Positions 17,615 through 26,650 of a DNA stretch of 64,000 nt are shown here, piece after piece. The DNA comes from Methanolinea sp. (GTDB lineage Archaea > Halobacteriota > Methanomicrobia > Methanomicrobiales > Methanospirillaceae). The first letter of the stretch is position 1. Each line of letters starts with the position of its first letter. Both the position numbers and the translations under genes were made by a program. The stretch covers positions 27,247 to 91,246 of the forward strand of contig JASEES010000005.1 in assembly GCA_030019395.1 (NCBI GenBank), in the 5' to 3' direction. Under the pieces are notes generated by a model that saw nothing but the letters and a program-made list of their open reading frames with translations, had not been told where the DNA came from and made no database searches.

Positions 17615-18892
17615 ATGAATCTGCGGCGTATTGTATTTCTGGCCGTTTTAATCAGTCTGTTGTGTGTCCCGGCCCTCGCGGGAGTCAAGTACCTCGCGGG
17701 AGAGCCGGACCTCTCTGCAGCAATTCAGGGCAGAAACGAGTTTTCCCCCGGAGAGGACGTCACACTCCGGGTAACAATCGAGAACCGGGGACTGGTGGAT
17801 ATGAAGTTCGTCCAGTCAGGGATCATCGAGAGGGAGGATCTCCCCAACACGGCAAAGCTCGTGAAAGCGACACTCGAGGCCGGAGACTCGCCGTTCATCA
17901 TCAAGGCCGACCCACAGGTCGTCGGGGACATCCCGGGCGGGAAGTCTGCCACTGTCTCCTTCGCGGCAAAGATCCCTTCAGACGCTCCTTCAGGGAACTA
18001 TACCCTCCCCCTGCATGTCCGGTACTCCTACCTGAAGACTGCGGAGCAGTATGGGCAGGATGCCATCTCCTACACCTACCGCGACGTTGAAGAGACGATC
18101 CCGCTCATGGTCCGGGTGCAGCCGAGGGCAATGCTCGAGGTGATTGCAATGAGTGGCGAGGCTCTCAACGCGGGAACGGAGGGGTACCTCTCCCTCTCGG
18201 TACGGAATAAGGGCTACGAGGATGCACGGGACACCGTGGTTTACCTCTCCCGTAACGGCAACAGCCCCATCGTCCCGACAGACAGCAACATCTACATCGG
18301 TGAATTCCCCGCGGGAAGCACCCGCGATGTCAGGTTCCGCGTGTCTGTATCGCGGCAGGCAAGCGAAGGCTCTTATCCTGTCGACATATTCTGCAAGTAC
18401 ACAAATAACGAGGGAGATACGGTAACCTCTGACACGGTTACCGTCGGCGTCCCGGTCAGCGGGAAGATATCGTTTGCTGTTGTCTCTCCCCCGGCCGAGG
18501 CCAGGGCCGGGGGAAAAACCGTGATAAAGGTTGTCTACGAGAACACCGGTTCGGCAACGGCCCGGGACGCCCAGGCCCGAATCAGTGCCGTGGATCCTTT
18601 TTCGAGCAACGATGACTCGGCCTACCTTGGCGACATCGCGCCGGGTGAGAGGGCGGTCGCCCTGTACGAGGTCAACGTGGACGCAGGGGCAGTCCTCAAG
18701 GAATACGGACTCGACTCGGAGATAAGGTACCGGGATGCCCTCGATAACAGCGTGATCTCGGACACGATGAAGGTCCGCGTAAAGGTTGTCAGTCCGGGGA
18801 TCTCTCCGCTCGCAATTGCCGGGATATTCGTGCTCGTCGCGCTTGCAGCCGGTGCGGTCTATTATATACGGAAAAACCAAAAGAAAGGGTGA
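17615..18892 (+). CDS. Exported S-layer-like protein with CARDB-type repeats (COG1361-like)
   Basis: A 425-residue protein with an N-terminal signal peptide (LRRIVFLAVLISLLCVPALA) and a C-terminal membrane anchor (about 397-417) followed by RKNQKKG, so the bulk is extracellular. The outside part consists of about three immunoglobulin-like beta domains of CARDB type, each with the phrase VRNKGYEDARDT or VYENTGSATARDAQ. This matches archaeal S-layer-related proteins of COG1361. The downstream isomerase ATG overlaps the stop (TGATG), so they are co-transcribed, although no functional link is obvious. Likely under control of the divergent TrmB regulator. Confidence 0.85.
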   Translation: MNLRRIVFLAVLISLLCVPALAGVKYLAGEPDLSAAIQGRNEFSPGEDVTLRVTIENRGLVDMKFVQSGIIEREDLPNTAKLVKATLEAGDSPFIIKADPQVVGDIPGGKSATVSFAAKIPSDAPSGNYTLPLHVRYSYLKTAEQYGQDAISYTYRDVEETIPLMVRVQPRAMLEVIAMSGEALNAGTEGYLSLSVRNKGYEDARDTVVYLSRNGNSPIVPTDSNIYIGEFPAGSTRDVRFRVSVSRQASEGSYPVDIFCKYTNNEGDTVTSDTVTVGVPVSGKISFAVVSPPAEARAGGKTVIKVVYENTGSATARDAQARISAVDPFSSNDDSAYLGDIAPGERAVALYEVNVDAGAVLKEYGLDSEIRYRDALDNSVISDTMKVRVKVVSPGISPLAIAGIFVLVALAAGAVYYIRKNQKKG

Positions 18893-19587
18893 TGGAAGAC
18901 TGGAAGAAGTATGCAGGGTCCCCGGTGACCCGGAGCGTGGAGGATCTCAGACCCGTCCTCCGGAACCCCGCCTGTGACCTGGACGGCCCTGCCTACCTGA
19001 TGTTCCGGGACATCGCACGGTCACCCGTCGACAGGGCATGGCTCTCGGAGAGACACCTGCGCTATGACGTAACCTGCATCCCTCCCCGGGATCTCTGCGG
19101 CGAGTTCGTCAAGACAAAGGGGCACTATCACCCGGACAACCCGTCCGGTATGGGGTATCCGGAGGTCTACCAGGTCCTCTCGGGGAGGGCCCATTTTCTC
19201 CTCCAGCGCCGCGATCTCGGGAGGATCGTCCTCGTTCCGGCAGGGGAGGGCGAGACAGTCCTTGTTCCGCCTGGGTACGGGCATGTCACCATCAACCCGG
19301 GAGAAGGCGACCTCGTGATGGCAAATATCGTCTCTTCCTGTTTTGAGAGCGACTACCGGTTCTACGAGGAGAATCGCGGAGCCGCGTACTACGAGCTCGT
19401 CTCGGGGGAACTCGAGAAGAACCCACGCTATCCTTCCGTTCCCCCGGCAGAGACGCGGCAACCGTACGAAATAACCCCCGGGCCATGGCGTGACGGCTCC
19501 CTCTACGGATACGTGGAGAGAAGGGACGAGATACTCTGTGCCCTCGTCTATCCCGAGAGGTACATGCACACCCTTTCCATCCTATAG
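18892..19587 (+). CDS. pgiA: Archaeal cupin-type glucose-6-phosphate isomerase
   Basis: A 231-residue protein of the cupin phosphoglucose isomerase family found in Euryarchaeota, unrelated to the bacterial enzyme. It interconverts glucose-6-phosphate and fructose-6-phosphate, here most likely in gluconeogenesis and glycogen turnover. Metal-binding cupin motifs are visible: KGHYHP with a downstream YPEVYQVLSG, then GYGHVTINPG. The length is slightly above the usual ~190 residues because of N- and C-terminal extensions. The ATG shares its A with the upstream TGA stop. A GTG one codon earlier is less likely. It overlaps nadE tail to tail by six bases. Confidence 0.88.
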   Translation: MEDWKKYAGSPVTRSVEDLRPVLRNPACDLDGPAYLMFRDIARSPVDRAWLSERHLRYDVTCIPPRDLCGEFVKTKGHYHPDNPSGMGYPEVYQVLSGRAHFLLQRRDLGRIVLVPAGEGETVLVPPGYGHVTINPGEGDLVMANIVSSCFESDYRFYEENRGAAYYELVSGELEKNPRYPSVPPAETRQPYEITPGPWRDGSLYGYVERRDEILCALVYPERYMHTLSIL

Positions 19588-20322
19588 GAGGCTTGGGGCA
19601 GGGCGGCGCTTGTGCTCGCTTGCCCTGACCATGGAGAGGACCCGGTCTTCGACGGGGTTTTGGCTGGTCCATCCGTTTTGTTCGAGTGATTTTAATGCGG
19701 CATCGATCTCGGGATAGCTCAGTCCAATCTCGGCCTCGTCGCTCTGGCCCTTCCACAGCCCTGCAGACGGCACCTTGCGGAGCACGCGTTCCGGGATGTT
19801 TTCCATCGTTGCTGCCAGTTCGTAGACCTCTGTCTTGTAGAGGTGGAGGATGGGCTGGACGTCCGCCGCGTTGTCCCCCCACTTCGTGCAATACCCGATC
19901 ATGTACTCGGTCCTGTTCGATGTCCCACAGACGAGCATCCCCAGCCGGTTGGCATGGTAATAGAGAATTGCCATCCGGGTGCGGGCCATCAGGTTTCCAA
20001 GGAGCGTCCGGTCATCCTGAAACCCCGGAACCGACCGGTACGCAGAAAGGACGGGCTCGATGCTTATCGTCCGGAAATCCATGGAAAGCCTCTGGCACAC
20101 CTCCCCGGCATCGGAGATATCGGAAGGTTCCGAAACGCCGCTGGGCATGATGAGACCGAGTACCCGCTCCGGCCCGACTGCCCTGCAGCACATGGTTGCG
20201 GCAACGGCTGAATCGATCCCGCCCGAGACCCCGATGACATAACCCCTGCTCCCGCTCTTCCAGTAAACATACCTGAGGAGCTGTTCGATCCTCCCGAGTG
20301 CACACCCTGCTTCCTCGTCCAT
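19582..20322 (-). CDS. nadE: NH3-dependent NAD(+) synthetase
   Basis: About 246 residues. It makes NAD from deamido-NAD with ATP and ammonia. The PP-loop VIGVSGGIDSAVAA identifies the N-type ATP pyrophosphatase fold, and GTSNRTEYMIGYCTKWGD is the conserved NadE substrate-binding region. There is no glutaminase domain, so free ammonia is the donor. I begin at the ATG at 20322, which follows a GTGAGG ribosome site and lies five bases after the stop of the channel gene; the longer reading frame would overlap that gene. Last gene of the operon 22935-19582. Confidence 0.93.
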   Translation of the reverse strand: MDEEAGCALGRIEQLLRYVYWKSGSRGYVIGVSGGIDSAVAATMCCRAVGPERVLGLIMPSGVSEPSDISDAGEVCQRLSMDFRTISIEPVLSAYRSVPGFQDDRTLLGNLMARTRMAILYYHANRLGMLVCGTSNRTEYMIGYCTKWGDNAADVQPILHLYKTEVYELAATMENIPERVLRKVPSAGLWKGQSDEAEIGLSYPEIDAALKSLEQNGWTSQNPVEDRVLSMVRASEHKRRPAPSLL

Positions 20323-20327
20323 TCGCC

Positions 20328-22052
20328 TCACAGGAGATCTCTCTGGGTGACCCTGATGAACTTTCGCAGCCCCCGGGGAAAACCCATTACGAGCAGTATG
20401 TCGCCTGCATGGACGGAGGTCTCCCCATCGGGGTAGATAATGGACTTTTCTTTTCCCTGGATCCCAAGAATGCGGACGGCACAACTCTTCTCGATCGAGG
20501 AGACCGTTGCGGGTATCCCGGTGGAGTACCGCCCCCGGACAATGACCTGCCCGTTCGGGAGCGAGAGGATGATGTACACGGTGTCCGCGAGGAGGACACC
20601 GGCGACGATCTGGCCGCCGATGCTCGGGAGGAGGGCGACGTAATCGGCACCTGCCCGTGCCAGCTTATCCACGGACGCAGCATCGTTTGCGCGGGCGAGG
20701 ATCCGGGTCCGGGGGTTTAGGTTCCGGACCATGAGAGTGGTGAGGATGTTGCGGGAGTCATCGTTTAAGGCAACGATGCAGAAGTCCGCGTCCCGGATCC
20801 TCGCCTCGAGAAGGGTATCCTCGTCCTCGGCATTTCCGACCACGATATTGACGGGGTAGGGTTTCTGGTCAACCACCACGCACTCCATCCCAAGGGCCGT
20901 CAGTTCGCGGTATGCCGATCGCCCCACGTCGCCAAACCCGGTAACCACACCGAGAAATCTGGTCTCGCCGGGTGGGAGGAAGAGATCGGCAACCAGTTTC
21001 TCGACAGAGCTCATCCATGTCAGGAGGAAGAGCATTGTCGAGGTGTCTAGCACCTCGTCGGGACCGGGGAAAAAGGAAAACTGGCCCCTGCGCGAGATGA
21101 GAAGGCATTCCGCGCCGAACCGCGGGGAGAGTTCCAGTTCACCCAGCCGGTGCCCTGCTGCCGGAGATCCCGCAAGAACCGGGATGTTGATGATGCGGAG
21201 GGGGTCTCCCGCCCGGGGTGTCACCCGGATGCCGTTTTCATCGACAACGGTCTCTTCAACCAGCGTATCGACATGCGAGGTGAGTGCCACGTGCCGGGCG
21301 AGGATCTGGCCGGTCACGTGCTTGGGTGAAAGCACGCTATCCGCCCCCGCGTACCGCAGGTAACGCTCAAAAGAGAGCTTGTCAACGACCGCGATGATCC
21401 GTGCTTTTGTCATTGCCCTCATCCCGATGATGATGCTTGCCGTGGTCTGCTCCTCCTCGCATACCACAACATGCCGGGCCTTTTCCACCCATGCACCTTC
21501 CCATGTTTCATTGTCGTGGTAACTGCCCCAGATCACGTAAACGCGCTTTCCAAAGAGGTCCGAGAGCATAAAGGCTGTCTCCTTCTGGTCCACGATGATC
21601 ACGACCGGGAGCTCCGAGATGAGCAGGCTTTCGACGAGCGCCTTCGTGATGGGGTTATGACCGACGATGACGACGTGTCCCGAGATTTCATGGGAGATAC
21701 GCTGCGGGGGCGAGGGCTGGAGGTGGGACCCGATGGTGGGGATGAGGAGGAGGGGGATGACCATGAAGATCTGGATGATCCCCGAGACCATCATGAGGAT
21801 CACGATCAGGACAGTGTACTGGTTTGTGAAGGGGAGGAGATCCCCGTAGCCTACCGTCGTGATCGTCTCGAGAACAAAGAGGAGTGATGCCGGCCACGTG
21901 ATGGGTTTTCCCTCGAGCAGGGGGTAGGCATAGTGGAAGAGCAGGGTGTATAAAGCGATCTGGGCCCCGAAAATGAGGAAGTAGATGATGGCTTTCACCC
22001 TCCGGGACCCGTGGAGGAGCCTCCACAGGGTTACTTTCCGGTCACGCACCAT
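20328..22052 (-). CDS. Two-helix potassium channel with tandem RCK (TrkA-N/TrkA-C) domains
   Basis: A 574-residue protein. Two membrane helices (about 21-42 and 79-108) flank a pore loop whose selectivity filter TVGYGD is at residues 66-71. The cytoplasmic part has two consecutive RCK units: the first Rossmann domain begins GHVVIVGHNPITKALVES, the second GVVTGFGDVGRSAYREL, each followed by a TrkA-C domain. This is the layout of ligand-gated archaeal K+ channels such as MthK, but with a doubled gating ring subunit. The start has a GAGGTGA ribosome site. Its first 11 bases overlap the end of the tRNA thiolase gene, and nadE follows after five bases. Confidence 0.92.
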   Translation of the reverse strand: MVRDRKVTLWRLLHGSRRVKAIIYFLIFGAQIALYTLLFHYAYPLLEGKPITWPASLLFVLETITTVGYGDLLPFTNQYTVLIVILMMVSGIIQIFMVIPLLLIPTIGSHLQPSPPQRISHEISGHVVIVGHNPITKALVESLLISELPVVIIVDQKETAFMLSDLFGKRVYVIWGSYHDNETWEGAWVEKARHVVVCEEEQTTASIIIGMRAMTKARIIAVVDKLSFERYLRYAGADSVLSPKHVTGQILARHVALTSHVDTLVEETVVDENGIRVTPRAGDPLRIINIPVLAGSPAAGHRLGELELSPRFGAECLLISRRGQFSFFPGPDEVLDTSTMLFLLTWMSSVEKLVADLFLPPGETRFLGVVTGFGDVGRSAYRELTALGMECVVVDQKPYPVNIVVGNAEDEDTLLEARIRDADFCIVALNDDSRNILTTLMVRNLNPRTRILARANDAASVDKLARAGADYVALLPSIGGQIVAGVLLADTVYIILSLPNGQVIVRGRYSTGIPATVSSIEKSCAVRILGIQGKEKSIIYPDGETSVHAGDILLVMGFPRGLRKFIRVTQRDLL

Positions 22053-22935
22053 GGCTCACCTCGTCGAGTATCCCGCAGCTCCGGCAGGTCGTCCCGCAGG
22101 GCTCCCCGCACCGGGAACACACATGCAGCTCCCCCGTCCGGCCTGCACCGAGTTCTGCCAGTTCCCTGCCGAGGTTCACGAGGGCGAACCGGGCAGACGG
22201 GTGGTTCCACGCATATGCATTGAGCATCTGCCGCACCTCTGCACGCATCGCGTTCTGCGAATAGGGGCATCGCCCCGTGTCCACCGTTCCGCACCGGAGG
22301 AAGGAGTAGAGTGCAACCTCGCGTTCCGGGATTGAAAGGAAAGGCTTGATCCGCGGGACCATTCCGGGTACGGGGTGCGTTCCCCTGAGAAGACGTGCGG
22401 TATCCCCCCGCAGCACGTTCATGAGGACAGTCTGGGCCTCGTCGTCGAGGTTGAAGCCAAAGGCAAGTTTCGTTGCCCCCGCGTCCCTTGCAGCGGCATT
22501 GAGCAGGTGCCTCCGGAGAACACCGCAGTACGTGCAGGAGAGTGCACCGCCCTTCCTCTCCACGATCTCGTCGACCGTTATCCCGTAAGCCTCCCGGAAC
22601 GAAACGGTCATGTGCGGGATATCCAGTTCACGGGCCCTGGCCCCGGCACGGGACGGGTCCCGGTACCCAGGGATCCCCTCGTCCACCGTGATGGCAACGA
22701 GCGATACGTCTTTCCGGCGCGAGAGGAGCGAATGGAGGAAAAAGAGGAGTGCTCCCGAGTCCTTTCCGCCCGAGAACGCCACGGCGATCGTATCACCCCG
22801 CGAGACCCACCTGTTTTCCCGGATTGTTCTCTTTGCCTTTGCCTCGAAGTCCGCAAAGAAGTGTTCCCGGCAGAGGTGGAGACCTGAATAACGCTGAAAT
22901 AGAACAGCAGGACGCCTGCATTTGTCGCAGCGCAT
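22042..22935 (-). CDS. ttuA: tRNA 2-thiolation ATP pyrophosphatase (TtuA/Ncs6 family)
   Basis: About 297 residues. Members activate tRNA uridine with ATP for 2-thiolation. An N-terminal zinc knuckle (MRCDKC ... LCREHF), the PP-loop AFSGGKDSGALL, a CTYCGVLRR motif supplying catalytic or cluster-binding cysteines, and a C-terminal zinc knuckle (CSRCGEPCGTTCRSCG) are all present. I set the start at 22935 because family members begin just before the first CxxC; upstream in-frame ATGs at 22962 and 22968 are possible. It diverges from rio2 across about 50 bases. Confidence 0.88.
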   Translation of the reverse strand: MRCDKCRRPAVLFQRYSGLHLCREHFFADFEAKAKRTIRENRWVSRGDTIAVAFSGGKDSGALLFFLHSLLSRRKDVSLVAITVDEGIPGYRDPSRAGARARELDIPHMTVSFREAYGITVDEIVERKGGALSCTYCGVLRRHLLNAAARDAGATKLAFGFNLDDEAQTVLMNVLRGDTARLLRGTHPVPGMVPRIKPFLSIPEREVALYSFLRCGTVDTGRCPYSQNAMRAEVRQMLNAYAWNHPSARFALVNLGRELAELGAGRTGELHVCSRCGEPCGTTCRSCGILDEVSHGA

Positions 22936-22988
22936 AGAGGTTATCAGATCAACCTTTATCATCAGCATAGATAAATTGTGTAGCAGAC

Positions 22989-23846
22989 ATGGCCATTTCT
23001 GCCGAGACGATACGGCAGCTCCATCCCTACGAGACCCGGATTCTGCACACCCTGGAACGGCTGATGGGTTCCCATTCATGGGTTCCCCTCGACCTCATCA
23101 GGAAAAGGGCGGGCTTTTCCGAATCGGAGACGCTGTTCCGCCTGGGCACCCTCATGGAGAAGGGGATGGTCCGGTATGACGTGGTGCCTTACGAAGGGTA
23201 CAGCCTGACATTCCTGGGTGCCGATACCCTCGCGCTCCTTTCCCTGTCCCGCCAGGATACCCTCTCTGCACTCGGCCCCCTCGTCGGGGAGGGCAAGGAA
23301 TCGGTCGTATACGAGGGGCTGGGCCTTGGCCGCGTGGCAGTCAAGTGCCACCACGTGGGTCAGCGGTCGTTCCAGTCGGTGCGGCTCTCGCGGGAGTACA
23401 TTGCTGAAAAGACGCACTGCCCATGGATCTTTGCATCGAGGGCATCCGCAGAGAGGGAATACGAGGCTCTCAAAAGGCTGCATCCCGGAGCCAGGGTCCC
23501 TCTGCCCGTTGGCCGGAACCGCAACGTCATCGTGATGGAGTTCATCGAAGGGACGACGCTCAACCGGACGAGACCGGCAGACCCTGCCGGCGTCCTGGCT
23601 GCCATCCTCGAGCAGGTCGCGATCGCGTACTCGCTCGGCGTGATCCATGCCGACCTTTCCGAGTTCAACGTGATGCTCGACAGGAAGGGAGTCGTCCTCA
23701 TCGACTGGCCCCAGTGGGTCACGCCCGACCACCCCAATGCCGGGCAGATACTTGCCCGTGACGTGGAGAATATTCTCCGTTACTTTAACCGCAAGTTCGG
23801 TATCGTGGCAGACAGCACCGAGGAGATCGCGAGGGTGACGGGATGA
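22989..23846 (+). CDS. rio2: RIO2-family serine/threonine protein kinase/ATPase
   Basis: A 285-residue protein. Residues 1-90 form the RIO2 winged helix, followed by the RIO kinase domain: P-loop GEGKESVVYEG, Lys in VAVKCH, catalytic VIHADLSEFNVML and metal-binding VLIDWPQWV in place of DFG. RIO2 acts in late maturation of the small ribosomal subunit. It is the first gene of a tight operon, its stop overlapping the DUF460 start by ATGA. Confidence 0.93.
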   Translation: MAISAETIRQLHPYETRILHTLERLMGSHSWVPLDLIRKRAGFSESETLFRLGTLMEKGMVRYDVVPYEGYSLTFLGADTLALLSLSRQDTLSALGPLVGEGKESVVYEGLGLGRVAVKCHHVGQRSFQSVRLSREYIAEKTHCPWIFASRASAEREYEALKRLHPGARVPLPVGRNRNVIVMEFIEGTTLNRTRPADPAGVLAAILEQVAIAYSLGVIHADLSEFNVMLDRKGVVLIDWPQWVTPDHPNAGQILARDVENILRYFNRKFGIVADSTEEIARVTG

Positions 23847-25798
23847 AGGTCTTTGGAATCGACGTGATCACGGGATCGGTGCGGTCGCGGTCACGGCGGC
23901 CACGGTATGCCCTTGTGATCCTCTCCGGGACAAAGATAACAGAGGAGACGGAGGTCACGGGATTCCGCCTCCTCCGGAGGCTTGCAGAGGAAAAGCCCGA
24001 TATCCTTGCCGTCGACAGCCTGCAGGAAGTCGCGCAGGACACGCACGATCTCTACGCGTTCCTCCAGATGCTCCCCCCCTCCGTCCGGCTCGTCCAGGTG
24101 ACGGGGGGCGAGAAGAAGGAGACGCTCGGGAAGGTCGCCAGCCGCTACAATATCAGCTTCAACAGGTTCGACCCGTTCGACGAGGCCCGGACGATCGCCC
24201 GGGTTGCATCACTCGGAGCCGGGTCGGAAGTCATTGCGTTTGAGAACGAGAGCGAGATCGTTGTCAGCAGGCACAGGTCCCCGGGCAAGGGCGGGTGGAG
24301 CCAGAACCGGTACTGCAGGAAGATCCACGGGGCTGTCCTCCAGAAAGCCAGGGAGATCGAGATGGCACTCCTCGCTGCGGGCGTGAAATACGAGAAGAGG
24401 GAGACCAGGGCATTTGGAGGCTGCAGCAGGGTCTCTTTCTCGGTCCAGGCACAAAGAGAGGAGATCCCGGTCTCGGCGTACCGCGGTGCAGACGTCCAGG
24501 TCAGGATCCACGGCAAAAGGCTCGACCGGATCCGGTTCCGCCCCCTCACCGGGAAGCCGCGGTACCTCATCGTGGGGATCGATCCGGGCACGACCACGGC
24601 TGTGGCAGCGCTCGATCTCGACGGGAACCTCATGCACATGGAGAGTTCCCGCCAGTTGTCCATGGCCGGGGTGATCGAGACCCTGTACCGGGTCGGAAAA
24701 CCCCTCATTATTGCCTCTGACGTCCACGAGATGCCCTATTCCGTGGAGAAGATCCGGCGTGCCTTCAACGGCGTCGCCTACACGCCGAAGGCTGACATGA
24801 GCGTCGAGGCCAAGCATGCACTCACGCAGGACTATGATCCCCGGAACGACCACGAGAGGGATGCCCTTGCCGCGGCCATCGACGCGTACCGGGCGTACAG
24901 GAACAAGTTCCAGAACCTTGTCAGGAGGATCCCGCCGGGCTATGACATCGACGAGGTGAGGGCCGGCATCGTCCGGGGACAGTCCCTCGAACAGGTCATC
25001 GGGGAGATGACCGAGAAGGCAACCCCCGCCGGGGAGGAAGAGGCGCCTGACGTCAGGATCGATGCTGCACGGGACGAGAAGGTACGCGTCCTCGACGGGA
25101 CGATAAAGAGGCTCCGGGCACTCGTTGCCGAGCTCCAGGAGGAGATCCACAGGAAGGACGAGCGGATCGCAAGGCTTGAGACCCGCTTAAAGAAGGTGAG
25201 GTCCCGCCAGGACCAGCGGATACGGTCTGATGCCGAGATCACGAAGAGGGATGTCATCATCGCGAACCTGCGAAAACGTCTCCGCAGCGAGGAGAAAACG
25301 ACAAAGCAGCTCCGCAAGAGGATCATGAAGATGCGGGAGTTCGACGAGGCACTCCTCTCGGGAGAGACAGTCCCCCTGAAGATCCTCTCTGCCCTCACGA
25401 AGGAAGGGGTCAGGGCACTCTCCGCGGAGATGGGAATCCGCGAGGGAGATGTCCTCTACATCAACAGGATAGAGGGTTTCGGGAAGGTGGCCCTCCGGGA
25501 ACTGGCAGAAGCCCGGATCGGGGCGCTCCTCGTCGATGAAAACCAGAACGAGTCTGCATTCCACGAGATCGAGGAATTTTTCCGGGAGTCCGGGATAGCC
25601 GTCCTCTCGACACGCGCCGTTCGCGCCGTCGTGAAAGGGAACCGGGGGGCTGCGGACCCGGCCGAGTTCCGGTCGGCGATGCGCGAGTGGAAGGAGTCGC
25701 AGGAGAGGTACGAACGGGAGAAGAAGGGACAGCTCGTCCTGCAGATATTCGAGGAATACCGGACGGAGCGGGGCAGGGAGATGAGGAAAGTTGGATGA
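23843..25798 (+). CDS. DUF460 protein with two RNase H-like domains and a coiled coil
   Basis: A 651-residue archaeal protein of the DUF460 (COG2433) family. An N-terminal nuclease-like domain (MKVFGIDVITGS ... DILAVDSLQEVA) is followed at about 240-370 by a second RNase H-like domain (LIVGIDPGTTTAVAALDLDG, ending NDHERDALAAAIDAYRAY, where the acidic residues match RuvC/YqgF-type active sites). Residues about 405-500 are a long charged coiled coil, and a small C-terminal domain ends the protein. The family is archaeal and its function is unknown; the fold implies nucleic-acid processing. Coupling to RIO2 (ATGA) and to thiL (8-base overlap) is tight, so a ribosome or RNA role is plausible but inferred. 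Confidence 0.88.
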   Translation: MKVFGIDVITGSVRSRSRRPRYALVILSGTKITEETEVTGFRLLRRLAEEKPDILAVDSLQEVAQDTHDLYAFLQMLPPSVRLVQVTGGEKKETLGKVASRYNISFNRFDPFDEARTIARVASLGAGSEVIAFENESEIVVSRHRSPGKGGWSQNRYCRKIHGAVLQKAREIEMALLAAGVKYEKRETRAFGGCSRVSFSVQAQREEIPVSAYRGADVQVRIHGKRLDRIRFRPLTGKPRYLIVGIDPGTTTAVAALDLDGNLMHMESSRQLSMAGVIETLYRVGKPLIIASDVHEMPYSVEKIRRAFNGVAYTPKADMSVEAKHALTQDYDPRNDHERDALAAAIDAYRAYRNKFQNLVRRIPPGYDIDEVRAGIVRGQSLEQVIGEMTEKATPAGEEEAPDVRIDAARDEKVRVLDGTIKRLRALVAELQEEIHRKDERIARLETRLKKVRSRQDQRIRSDAEITKRDVIIANLRKRLRSEEKTTKQLRKRIMKMREFDEALLSGETVPLKILSALTKEGVRALSAEMGIREGDVLYINRIEGFGKVALRELAEARIGALLVDENQNESAFHEIEEFFRESGIAVLSTRAVRAVVKGNRGAADPAEFRSAMREWKESQERYEREKKGQLVLQIFEEYRTERGREMRKVG

Positions 25799-26648
25799 AC
25801 GCGCGTTAAAACGTGTTGTTGCCTCGGTGGTCGGGAAGGATGCGGTCCTCGACGACTGCGCAGTCCTTGCCCTCGGGGACACGTTCCTGGTCGCGACGAC
25901 CGATATGCTCCACGAGAGCACGGATTTCCCGGAATGGATGACGGACAGGGAGATCGGGTGGATGAGTGCTGCAGTCACGCTCTCTGACATCGCAGCAATG
26001 GGTGCCCGCCCTTCCCTCGTCCTCCTCGCCGCCGGGCTCGACTCCCCTTCCCGCCTCGAAGAGATCCTCACCGGGGCCCGGGATTGCTGCTGCACCTGCG
26101 GTGCGACGCTCGCGGGGGGCGATCTCGACGCTCACAGGGAACTGACGCTCGTCAGCTCGGGCATCGGGTTTGCAGATCGTCCTGTCCGGAGGTCAGGTGC
26201 CCGGCCCGGTGACCTGGTGGGAATCGTCGGGATTCCCGGGCGGGCACAGGCGGCGCTCGAGGGGTACAGCAGGTTCCGGGAATACCTGAGCACCCCGAAG
26301 CCCCGGATCGGGGAAGGTCTCGCCCTTGCCGCTGCAGGCGCCTCGTCCATGATGGATATAAGTGACGGGCTGCTTGCCTCCCTCGAAGACATGCGGCAGG
26401 CGAGCGGGCTAGGATATGCAATCGAGTCGGAAAAGATACCCGGGGTACCGGGAGTCCCGGACGATGTTGCGCTCCGGTTCGCACTCCTTGGCGGAGGGGA
26501 CTATGGACTCCTCTTCACCATCCCGCCGGGAAAGAGTATCCCCGACATGCCCGAGATTTTTGTCATCGGGCGCGTCATTGAAAAATCCCAAATCATCGTT
26601 GACGGCAGGCCCGTGGAAGGGACAGGGTACCAGCACCACTGGGACTAA
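25791..26648 (+). CDS. thiL: Thiamine-monophosphate kinase
   Basis: A 285-residue protein of the PurM/ThiL fold that phosphorylates thiamine monophosphate to the diphosphate cofactor. Motifs visible are VLDDCAVLAL, TTDMLHESTDFP, the metal-binding GGDLD after CGATLAGG, MMDISDGLLASL, and GGGDYGLLFTI. The start is a TTG (protein begins DERALKRVV, as is usual in the family) immediately after a GAGGAAAG ribosome site inside the end of the DUF460 gene. It ends three bases before the stop of the convergent TPR lipoprotein gene. Confidence 0.9.
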   Translation: MDERALKRVVASVVGKDAVLDDCAVLALGDTFLVATTDMLHESTDFPEWMTDREIGWMSAAVTLSDIAAMGARPSLVLLAAGLDSPSRLEEILTGARDCCCTCGATLAGGDLDAHRELTLVSSGIGFADRPVRRSGARPGDLVGIVGIPGRAQAALEGYSRFREYLSTPKPRIGEGLALAAAGASSMMDISDGLLASLEDMRQASGLGYAIESEKIPGVPGVPDDVALRFALLGGGDYGLLFTIPPGKSIPDMPEIFVIGRVIEKSQIIVDGRPVEGTGYQHHWD

Positions 26649-26650
26649 AT

